Of a DNA stretch of 44,804 nt, positions 32,606 through 40,971 are shown piece after piece. Both the position numbers and the translations under genes were made by a program. The number at the start of each line of letters is the position of its first letter. Position 1 is the first letter of the stretch. The notes beneath the pieces were generated by a model, which was given only the letters and a program-made list of their open reading frames with translations, made no database searches and was not told the DNA's origin. Source of the DNA: an uncultured Alphaproteobacteria bacterium (GTDB lineage Bacteria; Pseudomonadota; Alphaproteobacteria; Rhodobacterales; Rhodobacteraceae); contig CACKFK010000013.1 in assembly GCA_902599445.1 (NCBI GenBank), positions 1 to 44,804 on the forward strand. Reading direction: 5' to 3'.

Positions 32606-33225
32606 TGGGCTTTATTGGCTTTTTCTTAAGAGCTATAGTTCTATTATTAATGTTAAAGACAAATGTCTGGGCAGATAGTCACTCCCTGTCAGACAGTGAC
32701 AAACTTTTTAAGGAAGCGACTGATCTGGTAAAAGCGAAACAATATAACGAGGCTATCAGTATATTTGAGAAGTTAGCCAATGCGTCAGAGCATGATGCTC
32801 AGTATAATTTGGCAATTTTGCTTAAGGCAGGTAAAGGAAAGACCAGAAAATACACGGATGCGCTATATTGGGCATTTTTGGCCAAATTAGGTGAGATTCC
32901 AGAAGCAGATGACTTGGTCGGCGATTTGATTGATTTACTTCCTGAGAAAACGGTAGAAACTGTGAGGCAGGAAGTCAGAAATTACCTCGAGGATAGTGTT
33001 GAGAAGGGATCTGAGGCCTCAGTAATTCATTTGGGGAGGTTTTTCTTAGATATTGTCAGCGAAAAAGAATATGCATCTGCTTACAAATGGTTTACCATTG
33101 GTTCTGCTTTAGGTATCAAGACAGCAATAAAGGTTAGGGACGAAGTTGAGAAAGAACTTTCCCCTGAAGAAATTGTAGAAGAGCAAGAAAAAGCTGAGGT
33201 TTTTTTTCAAAAATTTGTTGAATAA
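32605..33225 (+). CDS. Secreted Sel1-repeat protein, possibly MotX-like
   Basis: A 206 aa protein with a signal peptide (FFLRAIVLLLMLKTNVWADS) followed by TPR/Sel1-type helices: AKQYNEAISIFEKLANASEH, DAQYNLAILLKAGKGKTRKY, TDALYWAFLAKLG and YASAYKWFTIGSALG. Vibrio MotX, a T-ring protein that couples the stator to the rings, is a secreted Sel1-repeat protein of about 210 aa, and flgP and flgT are in this window, so a MotX-like role is plausible. Sel1 repeats are common, so this stays tentative. The ATG at 32605 overlaps the preceding TGA. Confidence 0.6.
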   Translation: MGFIGFFLRAIVLLLMLKTNVWADSHSLSDSDKLFKEATDLVKAKQYNEAISIFEKLANASEHDAQYNLAILLKAGKGKTRKYTDALYWAFLAKLGEIPEADDLVGDLIDLLPEKTVETVRQEVRNYLEDSVEKGSEASVIHLGRFFLDIVSEKEYASAYKWFTIGSALGIKTAIKVRDEVEKELSPEEIVEEQEKAEVFFQKFVE

Positions 33226-33257
33226 TATACTAATGCTTCAGATAAGGAGAACAGTTC

Positions 33258-33443
33258 ATGAAAGTAAAAGTACATTGGATTGTTGATGGTATCGCTGACG
33301 TAGAATTTCCGAGCCAAGAAGAAGCTGAACACTGGGTTAATGAAACTCTTCAGACTCTTTTAAATAACAATCCAGAGTTTAAGGAAAAATTGGGAGCTAA
33401 GGCGATACAAGGCAAAGCATATTTTCCCGGTTCATCTGAGTAA
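33258..33443 (+). CDS. Small conserved-looking protein, 61 aa
   Basis: A 61 aa soluble protein (MKVKVHWIVDGIADVEFPSQ, then EEAEHWVNETLQTLLNNNPE) with a good AAGGAG ribosome-binding site 8 bases before the ATG. The beta-strand then helix pattern suggests a compact alpha/beta fold. It follows the Sel1-repeat gene by 32 bases and is probably in the same transcript. I do not recognise a family. Confidence 0.65.
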   Translation: MKVKVHWIVDGIADVEFPSQEEAEHWVNETLQTLLNNNPEFKEKLGAKAIQGKAYFPGSSE

Positions 33444-33446
33444 TAT

Positions 33447-33674
33447 TTACTTTGAATCACAGGAGGCTAGGTTTGATACTCGCCATGTTTGCAACCAATC
33501 CAGCGTAGGTGTATTGGAGAATTTTCTAGGTTGGTACCCAGTTTTTAGAATCTCGGCCAGCGTCAATGTTCCGTTGTCTTCATGACTCTCTGGTTGATTT
33601 TTTTCACTCGCTTCACCAGAAGAATCTCTATGGTTAGGTTGGTTGTAAGCCAATATTGATCTAATTTTGTCCAT
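33447..33674 (-). CDS. Small protein of unknown function downstream of fliL
   Basis: A 75 aa open frame on the same strand as fliL, starting 38 bases after its stop. It is hydrophilic with an acidic/Ser-rich centre (RDSSGEASEKNQPESHEDNG) and an LTLAEILKTGYQPRKFSNTP stretch near the end. No clear ribosome-binding site is seen before the ATG. Its position makes it a possible last gene of the fliL transcript. Confidence 0.45.
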   Translation of the reverse strand: MDKIRSILAYNQPNHRDSSGEASEKNQPESHEDNGTLTLAEILKTGYQPRKFSNTPTLDWLQTWRVSNLASCDSK

Positions 33675-33711
33675 GCCGATTGCAACGGCTAGAAATTAAA
33701 TTTGTTTAGTT

Positions 33712-34389
33712 TTAGGTTATAACAAAGCTGCTGAAGACGATTTTTTTTAGAATTGGTTCGGATCCAAGGTCTCTAAGTTTCTTGTTAAATGCTTCAAGTA
33801 AATATTCTCTAAATTGGTATACTGTGGGCTCATCCTCAGCCATCTCTAGAGTGAAATCACCAATTTTCTTTACAACTATTGATCTTAAAACTGGGACAAA
33901 AACCTCAAAAATTTCATAGAAATCTTCTGCTTTCATAGGGGTTTCATATACTGCCACGGAAATATTAATAGTTAGTATTTTGTTACTCCCAACTAAGTTT
34001 GTAGCTAGAGGGCCACTAAACTCATAATACTTGTAGCGTGGTGATAAAAATTTTATTGTTCCGTCGGCCATTACTTCAGTTTCTGCTTCAGCTTTAGCCC
34101 GCTCTTCAGCATTTTTCTTTGCTATCACTTCAGCCATCTTTAAAGGAGGGTCAACTAATAGGTGTTTAAAGGGATCTTGTTCCTTTTTTCCAATTATAGC
34201 TCTAACTTCCTGAGTAGTTGGTGGAGCGAATAGAAAGTACTTTGTTGAGAAGAATATTATAAAGAAGACAAGTGCTGGTCCGCCGTAAAGAGCAATCTGA
34301 AAATAGTCTAACTTAATTGAAAGCTTTTTCTTCGGAGGTTCGGCAGGTGGTTCCTTTTCTGCTGCATTCCCTTTTTCTTCATCACTCAT
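33712..34389 (-). CDS. fliL: Flagellar stator-associated protein FliL
   Basis: FliL is a single-pass inner-membrane protein that surrounds the stator and supports motor torque. The 225 aa protein has a short cytoplasmic N-terminus rich in Lys/Pro (PPAEPPKKKLSIKLDYFQ), one membrane segment (IALYGGPALVFFIIFFSTKY, about residues 32-52) and a periplasmic domain. The latter has LTINISVAVYETPMKAEDFY, VPVLRSIVVKKIGDFTLEMA and REYLLEAFNKKLRDLGSEPI, then LKKIVFSSFVIT as in FliL C-termini. The last residues match the FVIT/FVVQ ending of the family. An AGGAGGTCC ribosome-binding site precedes it. It stands apart from fliM, fliN and the export genes. Confidence 0.88.
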   Translation of the reverse strand: MSDEEKGNAAEKEPPAEPPKKKLSIKLDYFQIALYGGPALVFFIIFFSTKYFLFAPPTTQEVRAIIGKKEQDPFKHLLVDPPLKMAEVIAKKNAEERAKAEAETEVMADGTIKFLSPRYKYYEFSGPLATNLVGSNKILTINISVAVYETPMKAEDFYEIFEVFVPVLRSIVVKKIGDFTLEMAEDEPTVYQFREYLLEAFNKKLRDLGSEPILKKIVFSSFVIT

Positions 34390-34607
34390 AAAAGGACCTC
34401 CTAATATTCTAAATTATTTAAGTGCTAGTAATCGCAGTAAAATAATAGCCTTACATCAATTTTAAGCGTTTTGGGCTCTATTCTGATTACCTATTAACGC
34501 CTACTTTCGTGAAATGTAAAATTTCATATAATATTTTTTGAAAAAGTGTCGTAATTTTAACTGATCAATTCGTTCGTATAGTGTCAATCAAGATAGGTTA
34601 TATTACA

Positions 34608-34922
34608 ATGGATAATAATGATGACCAAGGTGGTGTTAAAAAAATTGAAAAGGTAATCTTAGATGAACAGGCAGCACTGAAAAATTTTCAATCAAGTGTT
34701 GCCCTGGCTTTACTTGATTTTACGGGGAATCTGGAAAGTGAACATGTAGAGCGTCGGTTAGCATCGGCTTTGCTATTTCTAGCCCACTTATCGAGCGAAA
34801 TAACTAGGGGGTTTGCCAATGGCGATGAACAAATAGCTTCAGGACTTCTTACTGATGCTATCATAGAATGCCGCCGTGCTTATCCCGATACGAATACAAC
34901 GTGCAGTACTTTATTTCATTAG
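34608..34922 (+). CDS. Unknown helical protein, 104 aa
   Basis: A soluble protein without signal peptide, mostly helical (EKVILDEQAALKNFQSSVAL, ERRLASALLFLAHLSSEITR). I choose ATG 34608; the GTG at 34581 would extend it by 9 residues. No family is recognised. It lies divergently from fliL with a 218-base intergenic region, and may or may not be flagellar. Confidence 0.55.
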   Translation: MDNNDDQGGVKKIEKVILDEQAALKNFQSSVALALLDFTGNLESEHVERRLASALLFLAHLSSEITRGFANGDEQIASGLLTDAIIECRRAYPDTNTTCSTLFH

Positions 34923-35002
34923 AACAACAAACTAACTGGTGCTTTTAGGTTGTTTTTGCAGTAATATCATTATACTGTTTTAGGAAATTTTTATTAGCTA
35001 AA

Positions 35003-35386
35003 ATGTTGTCTGACTATATTAAAAAGCTCATAGTTATTCTGGTTTCCTTAATGTTTTTGGAACCTACACAGCTAGGGTATGCAGCTGGCAGAACTTATGA
35101 AGGATCAGCCGAAGGACCTTGTATTGAGTGGTCCAACAAGAGGTTGAAATGGCCACAGACCATATTGGGTCGAGAAAAGGCCAAATGTAGGAGAAGAGGT
35201 ACTAAACCAAGTAAGGGGACAACGACTTGTAGGCTAAAACGTTCTTATATTAATATTGGGACTAAGCAAAGAATGTGCATTTATGAGCGAGCTGGGACTG
35301 GCTTAGAAGATGTTACCATGTCAGTGGACCCAAGTGCTGGAGGCGCTTGTCAGAGAAGCTACGCGTGTGATCCTTTAAAAAATTAA
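35003..35386 (+). CDS. Secreted cysteine-rich protein, unknown
   Basis: A 127 aa protein with a signal peptide (LIVILVSLMFLEPTQLGYAA) and six cysteines in the mature part (PCIEW, AKCRRR, TTCRLK, RMCIYE, ACQRSYACDP). The even number suggests disulphide bonds after export. The mature protein is basic in the centre (RREKAKCRRRGTKPSKG region). No family recognised; its neighbours give no firm clue. Confidence 0.6.
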   Translation: MLSDYIKKLIVILVSLMFLEPTQLGYAAGRTYEGSAEGPCIEWSNKRLKWPQTILGREKAKCRRRGTKPSKGTTTCRLKRSYINIGTKQRMCIYERAGTGLEDVTMSVDPSAGGACQRSYACDPLKN

Positions 35387-35529
35387 CTCTGACTACAAAA
35401 ATACTGGTACACTTTTTGATCTTAATGGTTGTGGTTTATTAACTGTGTGTTACCTTAGGTCAATAATTGGCTTTATAAATCAAAAATCATATCAATGGGA
35501 GCGATACCTCTTGGTTTCGAAAAAAAATA

Positions 35530-36951
35530 ATGGCAAGTGACGCATTCTTAAACTCGATCGAAGTGAATTTTCAGAAAGCAGTCAAGTGTCTGCAAGAATC
35601 TGAAGGTAAGGAATTCTTAAGTCCAGATTTAGCTAATCAAATAATGTTAGCCAATGCAACCTATACAGTCAGATTTGGAGTAAGATTGCGAGATACAATG
35701 CACACCTTTACAGGATACAGATCTGTGCACTCGGATCACTTTGAACCGGTAAAGGGAGGAATAAGATATGACTTGGCGGTTAACCAGGGTGAAGTAGAGG
35801 CTTTAGCCGCTCTAATGACTTACAAATGTGCTCTAGTTGAGGTTCCGTTTGGTGGTTCGAAGGGTGGTTTGATTATTAATCCAAGGGACTGGAAAGAAGA
35901 AGAATTAGAAAGAATTACTAGGAGGTTTGCGCAAGAACTTGCAAAACGAGATTTGATTCACCCGTCACAGAATGTACCAGCCCCAGATGTAGGTACAGGT
36001 GAAAGGGAAATGGCTTGGATGGCTGATGAGTATCGTAGATTAAATCCCACGGATCTAAATGCTTGGGCCTGTGTTACCGGAAAACCAGTTAGCAAAGGTG
36101 GAATAGCGGGTCGAACAGAGGCAACCGGGAGAGGTGTTCAGTATGCCCTAAGGGCGTTCTTTGATAATCAAACCGACCTTGAAAAGACTGGGCTAACCTC
36201 AGGTTTGAAAGGTCAAAGGATTATAGTCCAAGGTCTTGGAAATGTTGGATATCATGCAGCCTTATTTCTTTCTGTTGAAGATAAAGCCTTGATTACGCAC
36301 GTCCTGGAACGAGATGGGACCGTTGTTGATGAAAATGGTATCGATATAACCTCTTTAAGAAAACATATTGTAGATACGGGGTCTGTAAAAGGGTATCCTG
36401 GCTTTACAGAATCTGGTAATGAGATGCTTGAAGCTGATGCAGACATTCTAATACCTGCCGCTATGGAGCTTGTAATAACTGAAGCAAACGCCTCTAGCAT
36501 TAAAACCCCATTAATTATAGAGGCTGCCAATGGTCCTGTGTCTTCAGAGGCAGATCCTATTCTTGACAAAAAAGGAATAGTGATAATACCAGATTTATAT
36601 GCAAATGCTGGTGGAGTTACAGTCAGTTATTTTGAATGGATAAAGAACCTAAGTAGAATTAGATTAGGGCGCTTGCAAAAAAGAGCTCAAGAAGGACAGA
36701 TATCGCAATTGGTCCATGGAATAGAAAATATAACGGGCAAGGTATTTCCAAATGACTTCAAAGAATCCATTATTCAAGGCGCTTCCGAGGTGGATTTGGT
36801 TAGGTCTGGTTTAGAGGATACTATGAGATCGTCGTACAATGTCATAAGCCACGCTTGGAATACAACTAAGGATGTACCAAATTTAAGGACTGCTGCTATG
36901 ATGGTTGCTGTAAAGAGAGTGGTACAGAGTTATTCATCTCTTGGAATTTAA
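35530..36951 (+). CDS. gdhA: Glutamate dehydrogenase (Glu/Leu/Phe/Val family)
   Basis: Catalyses reversible oxidative deamination of glutamate to 2-oxoglutarate in the cytoplasm. The substrate-binding region PVKGGIRYDLAVNQGEVEAL and the catalytic-lysine motif PFGGSKGGL are at residues 75-120; NVPAPDVGTGEREMAWM follows. The Rossmann domain begins VQGLGNVGYHAAL near residue 235, then AAMELVITEANAS and IIEAANGPVSSEADPILDKK. Length 473 aa fits the hexameric family. Residue selectivity cannot be decided from sequence reading, so leucine or another amino acid is an alternative. It is monocistronic by position, and convergent with the ClC gene. Confidence 0.9.
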   Translation: MASDAFLNSIEVNFQKAVKCLQESEGKEFLSPDLANQIMLANATYTVRFGVRLRDTMHTFTGYRSVHSDHFEPVKGGIRYDLAVNQGEVEALAALMTYKCALVEVPFGGSKGGLIINPRDWKEEELERITRRFAQELAKRDLIHPSQNVPAPDVGTGEREMAWMADEYRRLNPTDLNAWACVTGKPVSKGGIAGRTEATGRGVQYALRAFFDNQTDLEKTGLTSGLKGQRIIVQGLGNVGYHAALFLSVEDKALITHVLERDGTVVDENGIDITSLRKHIVDTGSVKGYPGFTESGNEMLEADADILIPAAMELVITEANASSIKTPLIIEAANGPVSSEADPILDKKGIVIIPDLYANAGGVTVSYFEWIKNLSRIRLGRLQKRAQEGQISQLVHGIENITGKVFPNDFKESIIQGASEVDLVRSGLEDTMRSSYNVISHAWNTTKDVPNLRTAAMMVAVKRVVQSYSSLGI

Positions 36952-37030
36952 TGTTTGAGGGCAATATGAATAGCGTTCTTTTAAAGAGCATTTTCGGATA
37001 TTGAGATTGGCTCTCAGAAAATTGGAACTT

Positions 37031-38731
37031 TTAACTTCTCAAACCGGCTTCAAGGTCTCTTATTTGTCTGTTTAAATCTAAATAAGCAGTAAAGAGGTCA
37101 GATTCTGTTATAATTCCCGTGATGGTATTTTTATCCTTATTAATCACAGGAATAGATTCCCCAACAAAATTCTTACAAGTTTCAATGCCCTGCAAAACGG
37201 AGTCTTGGTCTAGCAGCAGTATTTCATTATTCTCCCTGAGTTCATAACATTGCTTTTGTGCTGTATTAGATAATAAATCTACAAGCCTAATTTTCCCTCG
37301 GTAAATTCCTTTTTCGTCCACCAAATATGCTTCGGTCACTTCATTGGCTATCATTAGTTTAATGGCTTGCTTTGGAGGAGTGTTTGGAAGGAAGGCAATG
37401 AAGTCATCTGAACTAAGTGAGCCTATAGATTGATCCATGAGTTTCAAGTGACTTCGGCCTAAAGCTATGTCTATTCCTCTGTTGAGCAATTGCCTATCAA
37501 AAAGAGATTGTCCAAAGAAAAGATAAGTTATTAGGGTGGCACTAGCTATCGAGACGATTGAAATTACACCTAAATCATAGCTATTTGAAAGCTCTATGAC
37601 TAATAGTACACCAGCTATTGGGGTGCCTATTACTGATGCGCCAACTGAGGCCATTCCGCATAAAGCTAGAACGGAATAATTACTTTCTAAACCTATTGTA
37701 GCTATAAGCCCTGCGAATGTTATGCCTGCAGCTGCACCCACAAATAATGCAGGGGAAAACACCCCTCCAAAAAAACCTGTGGACAAGCAAACAGTAGTAA
37801 GCACTAATTTTAGGATTAAGAAAATTAGGACCTGCTGTACAGAAATTTCGATGTTCAACATCGAATTAATTGTGGACGTTCCGATGCCAAGAACTTCTGG
37901 GTAAAACATACCAACCAAACCACATATAAGAGCTCCAACAAAAATTAAATAGGAGGGTGGAATCTTGGTTTTTGCCAAAATCTGGGGAGCTTTGCTTAAA
38001 GATTGCATATATATGAGGGCTACAAAACCAAAAAATAGCCCACTAATAATGGCCATAGGCAAAAAGCCAATGAGGTCTATTTCTTTGACATTCGTTACTA
38101 AAACTTGACTTCCTCCAAAAACTCTTTCAGAGACTGCAGCTGCAGTAAAACTTGATATTGCAATAGGGGTGATTGCCTTTATGGAAAAATGTCTGAGAAG
38201 AGCTTCATGCGCAAAAATTAGACCTGCAATAGGCGCGTTAAAGCCTGCCGAAATAGCAGCGGCAGTTCCACAACCAATAAAAATATCAGTGCTCAATGCA
38301 TTTCGCGTGAGTAGCCTAATGCTAGTTCCCAAGGTTGCTCCAAAGTGTACAAGCGGACCATATTGCCCTACAGAAGCACCACCTCCCGCACTAATTAAAG
38401 CTGCAAAAGTGGAAAAATAACCAGTTTTGGTATCAATTTCGTTATCAGTCCGATGTGCCCCATAAATACTGTCTGCTGGGCCATGGAATCTAGTGATCTT
38501 AGTATATTTCTTGATGAAGTTTATTATTAAAGCTGCAATTAGGAGAGTTATGACTGGAGCAAAATTTAGTTTAACACCCATTATACCTGCCTCAAATATA
38601 GAGGCGCCTTCTCTGAGATCAGTCAGAAAAAGTATTGAATTTACAAACACCTTGGTCGCCAGTGCTACAGCTGTCCCGATGAATAGGCCAACGCAGATAA
38701 TAAGAATTACAAGTTTCCAAGGCCTGGTCAA
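37031..38731 (-). CDS. ClC-family chloride channel/transporter with C-terminal CBS domains
   Basis: Integral membrane protein with ten or so hydrophobic segments (residues 1-430) and a C-terminal CBS pair (about 440-560; PKQAIKLMIANEVTEAYLVD, IPVINKDKNTITGIITESDL). The ClC motifs GGGASVGQYGP and GFFGGVFSPALFVGAAAG are present. In the first, the RE of the usual GREGP is replaced by QY, so the gating glutamate is missing. The start codon at 38731 is TTG; the frame runs up to a stop at 38784 without a better start (an ATT is possible). Substrate and transport mode are not determined. Confidence 0.85.
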   Translation of the reverse strand: MTRPWKLVILIICVGLFIGTAVALATKVFVNSILFLTDLREGASIFEAGIMGVKLNFAPVITLLIAALIINFIKKYTKITRFHGPADSIYGAHRTDNEIDTKTGYFSTFAALISAGGGASVGQYGPLVHFGATLGTSIRLLTRNALSTDIFIGCGTAAAISAGFNAPIAGLIFAHEALLRHFSIKAITPIAISSFTAAAVSERVFGGSQVLVTNVKEIDLIGFLPMAIISGLFFGFVALIYMQSLSKAPQILAKTKIPPSYLIFVGALICGLVGMFYPEVLGIGTSTINSMLNIEISVQQVLIFLILKLVLTTVCLSTGFFGGVFSPALFVGAAAGITFAGLIATIGLESNYSVLALCGMASVGASVIGTPIAGVLLVIELSNSYDLGVISIVSIASATLITYLFFGQSLFDRQLLNRGIDIALGRSHLKLMDQSIGSLSSDDFIAFLPNTPPKQAIKLMIANEVTEAYLVDEKGIYRGKIRLVDLLSNTAQKQCYELRENNEILLLDQDSVLQGIETCKNFVGESIPVINKDKNTITGIITESDLFTAYLDLNRQIRDLEAGLRS

Positions 38732-38954
38732 ATTATTAGCTGAAATGCTTTTGTTATTCGCAGTGTTTGAAATTTAGACGACTCCAGAGTTAAATCCTGT
38801 TTTTGCCAAATCAATCACGTTTTTGATCATGTGACAAATTTATCCTAAAACAAAATAAATCATATTGATACCAAAAGAATTTTTGATGCTCCTAACATTT
38901 TCATGAGCCCTGTCGTACCTGCAGTTGACAAAGGGAACAACGCGAGGTGGTTTA

Positions 38955-39338
38955 ATGAGAGTTTTGCTATTATTATTAGTCGGAGTTTTGGGTGCTTGCC
39001 AAAGTACACCAATTGCAATGGATCTGGGTACACCAGTAGTGTCCAATGCACAAGGTGCAACTCGAGAAGGAGTAGTTCCGTTGAGAGGAGTTAGTAGGGT
39101 CAGTATGCATGCTGACAGGGTTTTGAGAATGGAACCTTCTTGCGCGCAAATCTTGAAATTGGGCTACTCTTCAAATATAAATTATTCAGAAGCCATCATC
39201 GGACTTAGAAATAGAGCGAGAGTAATGGGCGGAAATGCCATTGCTGTAGTGGGTTGGGCCGAAACGGCATCGGCGTCAGGTTTGGTAGGAAAAATTTATA
39301 TGTGTAAGAAGAAGCCATTCCATAAACATCCACACTAA
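38955..39338 (+). CDS. Small lipoprotein, DUF4156/RcsF-like
   Basis: A 127 aa protein with a lipoprotein signal: MRVLLLLLVGVLGACQS, lipobox LGAC, mature cysteine near residue 15. The rest, EAIIGLRNRARVMGGNAIAV, VGWAETASA and a C-terminal KIYMCKKK, has the LRNkA...GaN pattern of DUF4156/RcsF-type lipoproteins. ATG 38955, preceded by GAGGTGG, is preferred over an earlier in-frame start (38925). It is followed by a strong terminator. Confidence 0.75.
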   Translation: MRVLLLLLVGVLGACQSTPIAMDLGTPVVSNAQGATREGVVPLRGVSRVSMHADRVLRMEPSCAQILKLGYSSNINYSEAIIGLRNRARVMGGNAIAVVGWAETASASGLVGKIYMCKKKPFHKHPH

Positions 39339-39370
39339 TCAATTTGTTCAGGCTAAGAGATTTTTTTTAA

Positions 39371-39397
39371 AGAGGGGAAGTTTCCCCTCTTTTTTTG
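39371..39397 (+). terminator. Rho-independent terminator after the lipoprotein gene
   Basis: AGAGGGGAA and TTCCCCTCT form a perfect 9-base-pair stem with a 2-base loop, followed by seven T residues. An A/T-rich run of Ts lies upstream too. Confidence 0.9.
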
Positions 39398-39452
39398 TTG
39401 TAAATTACTAATTAATTTGCTTTAACCAAGAGGCTTTTTGAGGGGGGTAGTA

Positions 39453-40709
39453 ATGTTAGAGTGTTTTTTCCCAAAGCCTAAGCAATTTTTTTCTAGCCTA
39501 ATTGTCTGGATTACAATCGTTGTGTTATTCTGGTACTTTGGTGGTAAGGAACTTGGAGCCAATCTTGGATTTAAGTTTGTTGAAGAGGGTGCTCCTCCAG
39601 TTATAGGTCTTGGCCATTTTACAACCCCAGATTTCCAATGGTTTTACATTTATTTCGCTATAATAACGGCAATTTTTTATGCTATTTGGAATTTTTATTC
39701 CCCCCATAAGTGGCAACTCTGGTCTATTTTAGGCTCTGCTTTTATTTTATTTATTACTTACTACCAAGTGCAGGTGGCTGTAGCAGTTAATAACTGGTAC
39801 CGGCCCTTTTATGATGCTATTCAGAATGCCCTGTCTGAGGAGTCGACAACAACTGCTGCAGATCTGTATGGATACATGTTTAGTTTTCTTATTTTGGCTC
39901 TAACGTATGTATTAATTGCAGTTTTTACTAGTTTCTTTGTTAGTCATTATGTCTTTCGTTGGAGGACGGCCATGAATGACTATTACGTTGATAAATGGAG
40001 TTCTGTTAGACACATTGAAGGCGCCTCACAGAGAATACAGGAAGATACTATGCGTTTTGCGGCTATTATGAAATCTTTGGGGGTTTCAATTGTAGATGCT
40101 GTAATGACCTTAATTGCGTTTTTACCTGTTTTGTTAGAATTATCAAAAAATGTGAAAACCCTCCCAGTTGTTGGTGAAATAGCTTACCCACTATTTTATG
40201 CTGCAATTATTTGGTCCCTTTTTGGAACAATTTTAATGATTGTTGCTGGAATTAAACTACCAGGGTTAGAATTTAGGAATCAAAGAGTTGAGGCAGCTTT
40301 TAGAAAAGAGCTTGTACTTGGTGAAGATGATGAAAGTCGAGCTGAACCCCAAACTTTAAAGGAGCTATTTGCCAATGTAAGGAGAAATTATTTTCGCATT
40401 TACATACACTATACCTACTTTAATCTTTTCAGAAATTTCTACTTTCAACTGAATAACCTTTTTGCATATATCTTGTTAATTCCAACCATTGCTGCGGGTG
40501 TAATTACCTTGGGAATTATGAATCAAATTATCAGAGCTTTTAGCGAGGTAACTAGTTCCTTTCAATATTTGGTCAGGTCCTGGTCAACAATCATCGATTT
40601 GATTTCTGTTTTCAAGCGTTTACAGGCTTTTGAGGCCGCTTTTAAGGGGGACGAACTTTCCAATCTTGACAAGGAATATATTGAGACAGATGGTAAAATT
40701 GATTATTAG
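39453..40709 (+). CDS. sbmA: SbmA/BacA-family peptide transporter
   Basis: Inner-membrane transporter that takes up peptides and peptide-like antibiotics, proton-driven in Escherichia coli. The start is taken at ATG 39453 (MLECFFPKPKQFFSS), which matches the usual MFKSFFPKP-type start; the ATG-less extension to 39438 is not used. Hydrophobic segments fill the length; YQVQVAVAVNNWYRPFYDAI, FRWRTAMNDYYVDKWSSVRH, IEGASQRIQEDTMRFA and AYPLFYAAIIWSLFG are as in SbmA. With 418 aa it is close to SbmA (about 406 aa). A GAGGGGGG ribosome-binding site lies before the ATG. Confidence 0.92.
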   Translation: MLECFFPKPKQFFSSLIVWITIVVLFWYFGGKELGANLGFKFVEEGAPPVIGLGHFTTPDFQWFYIYFAIITAIFYAIWNFYSPHKWQLWSILGSAFILFITYYQVQVAVAVNNWYRPFYDAIQNALSEESTTTAADLYGYMFSFLILALTYVLIAVFTSFFVSHYVFRWRTAMNDYYVDKWSSVRHIEGASQRIQEDTMRFAAIMKSLGVSIVDAVMTLIAFLPVLLELSKNVKTLPVVGEIAYPLFYAAIIWSLFGTILMIVAGIKLPGLEFRNQRVEAAFRKELVLGEDDESRAEPQTLKELFANVRRNYFRIYIHYTYFNLFRNFYFQLNNLFAYILLIPTIAAGVITLGIMNQIIRAFSEVTSSFQYLVRSWSTIIDLISVFKRLQAFEAAFKGDELSNLDKEYIETDGKIDY

Positions 40710-40971
40710 GCTTAAGAGTTAAGATAAGAATTAAGATATTGTGAGCCTAAAGCAATTAGTCTAAACTTGGCCTCAGTGACTTTCTAAAAGTTTACTATAA
40801 TTCTAAGGACCTTTCCGTTAACATAAGACGGAGTTTGTACCCTCAATTCGTGGTTGTTAAAATGAATTCAAGATGGAAGATCTTAGGTAAATATAGTTAC
40901 TAGTGAATTTAGAGTTGCTAAAGGATTAATTTAATTTCTAAACTACATATTTTTTATTAACTGCGAAAATT

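Noticed and set aside
36952-37030. Terminator between gdhA and the ClC gene
   Set aside because: Two short inverted repeats (GTTCTTT/AAAGAGC and TGAGA/TCTCA) lack a usable loop or a T run.
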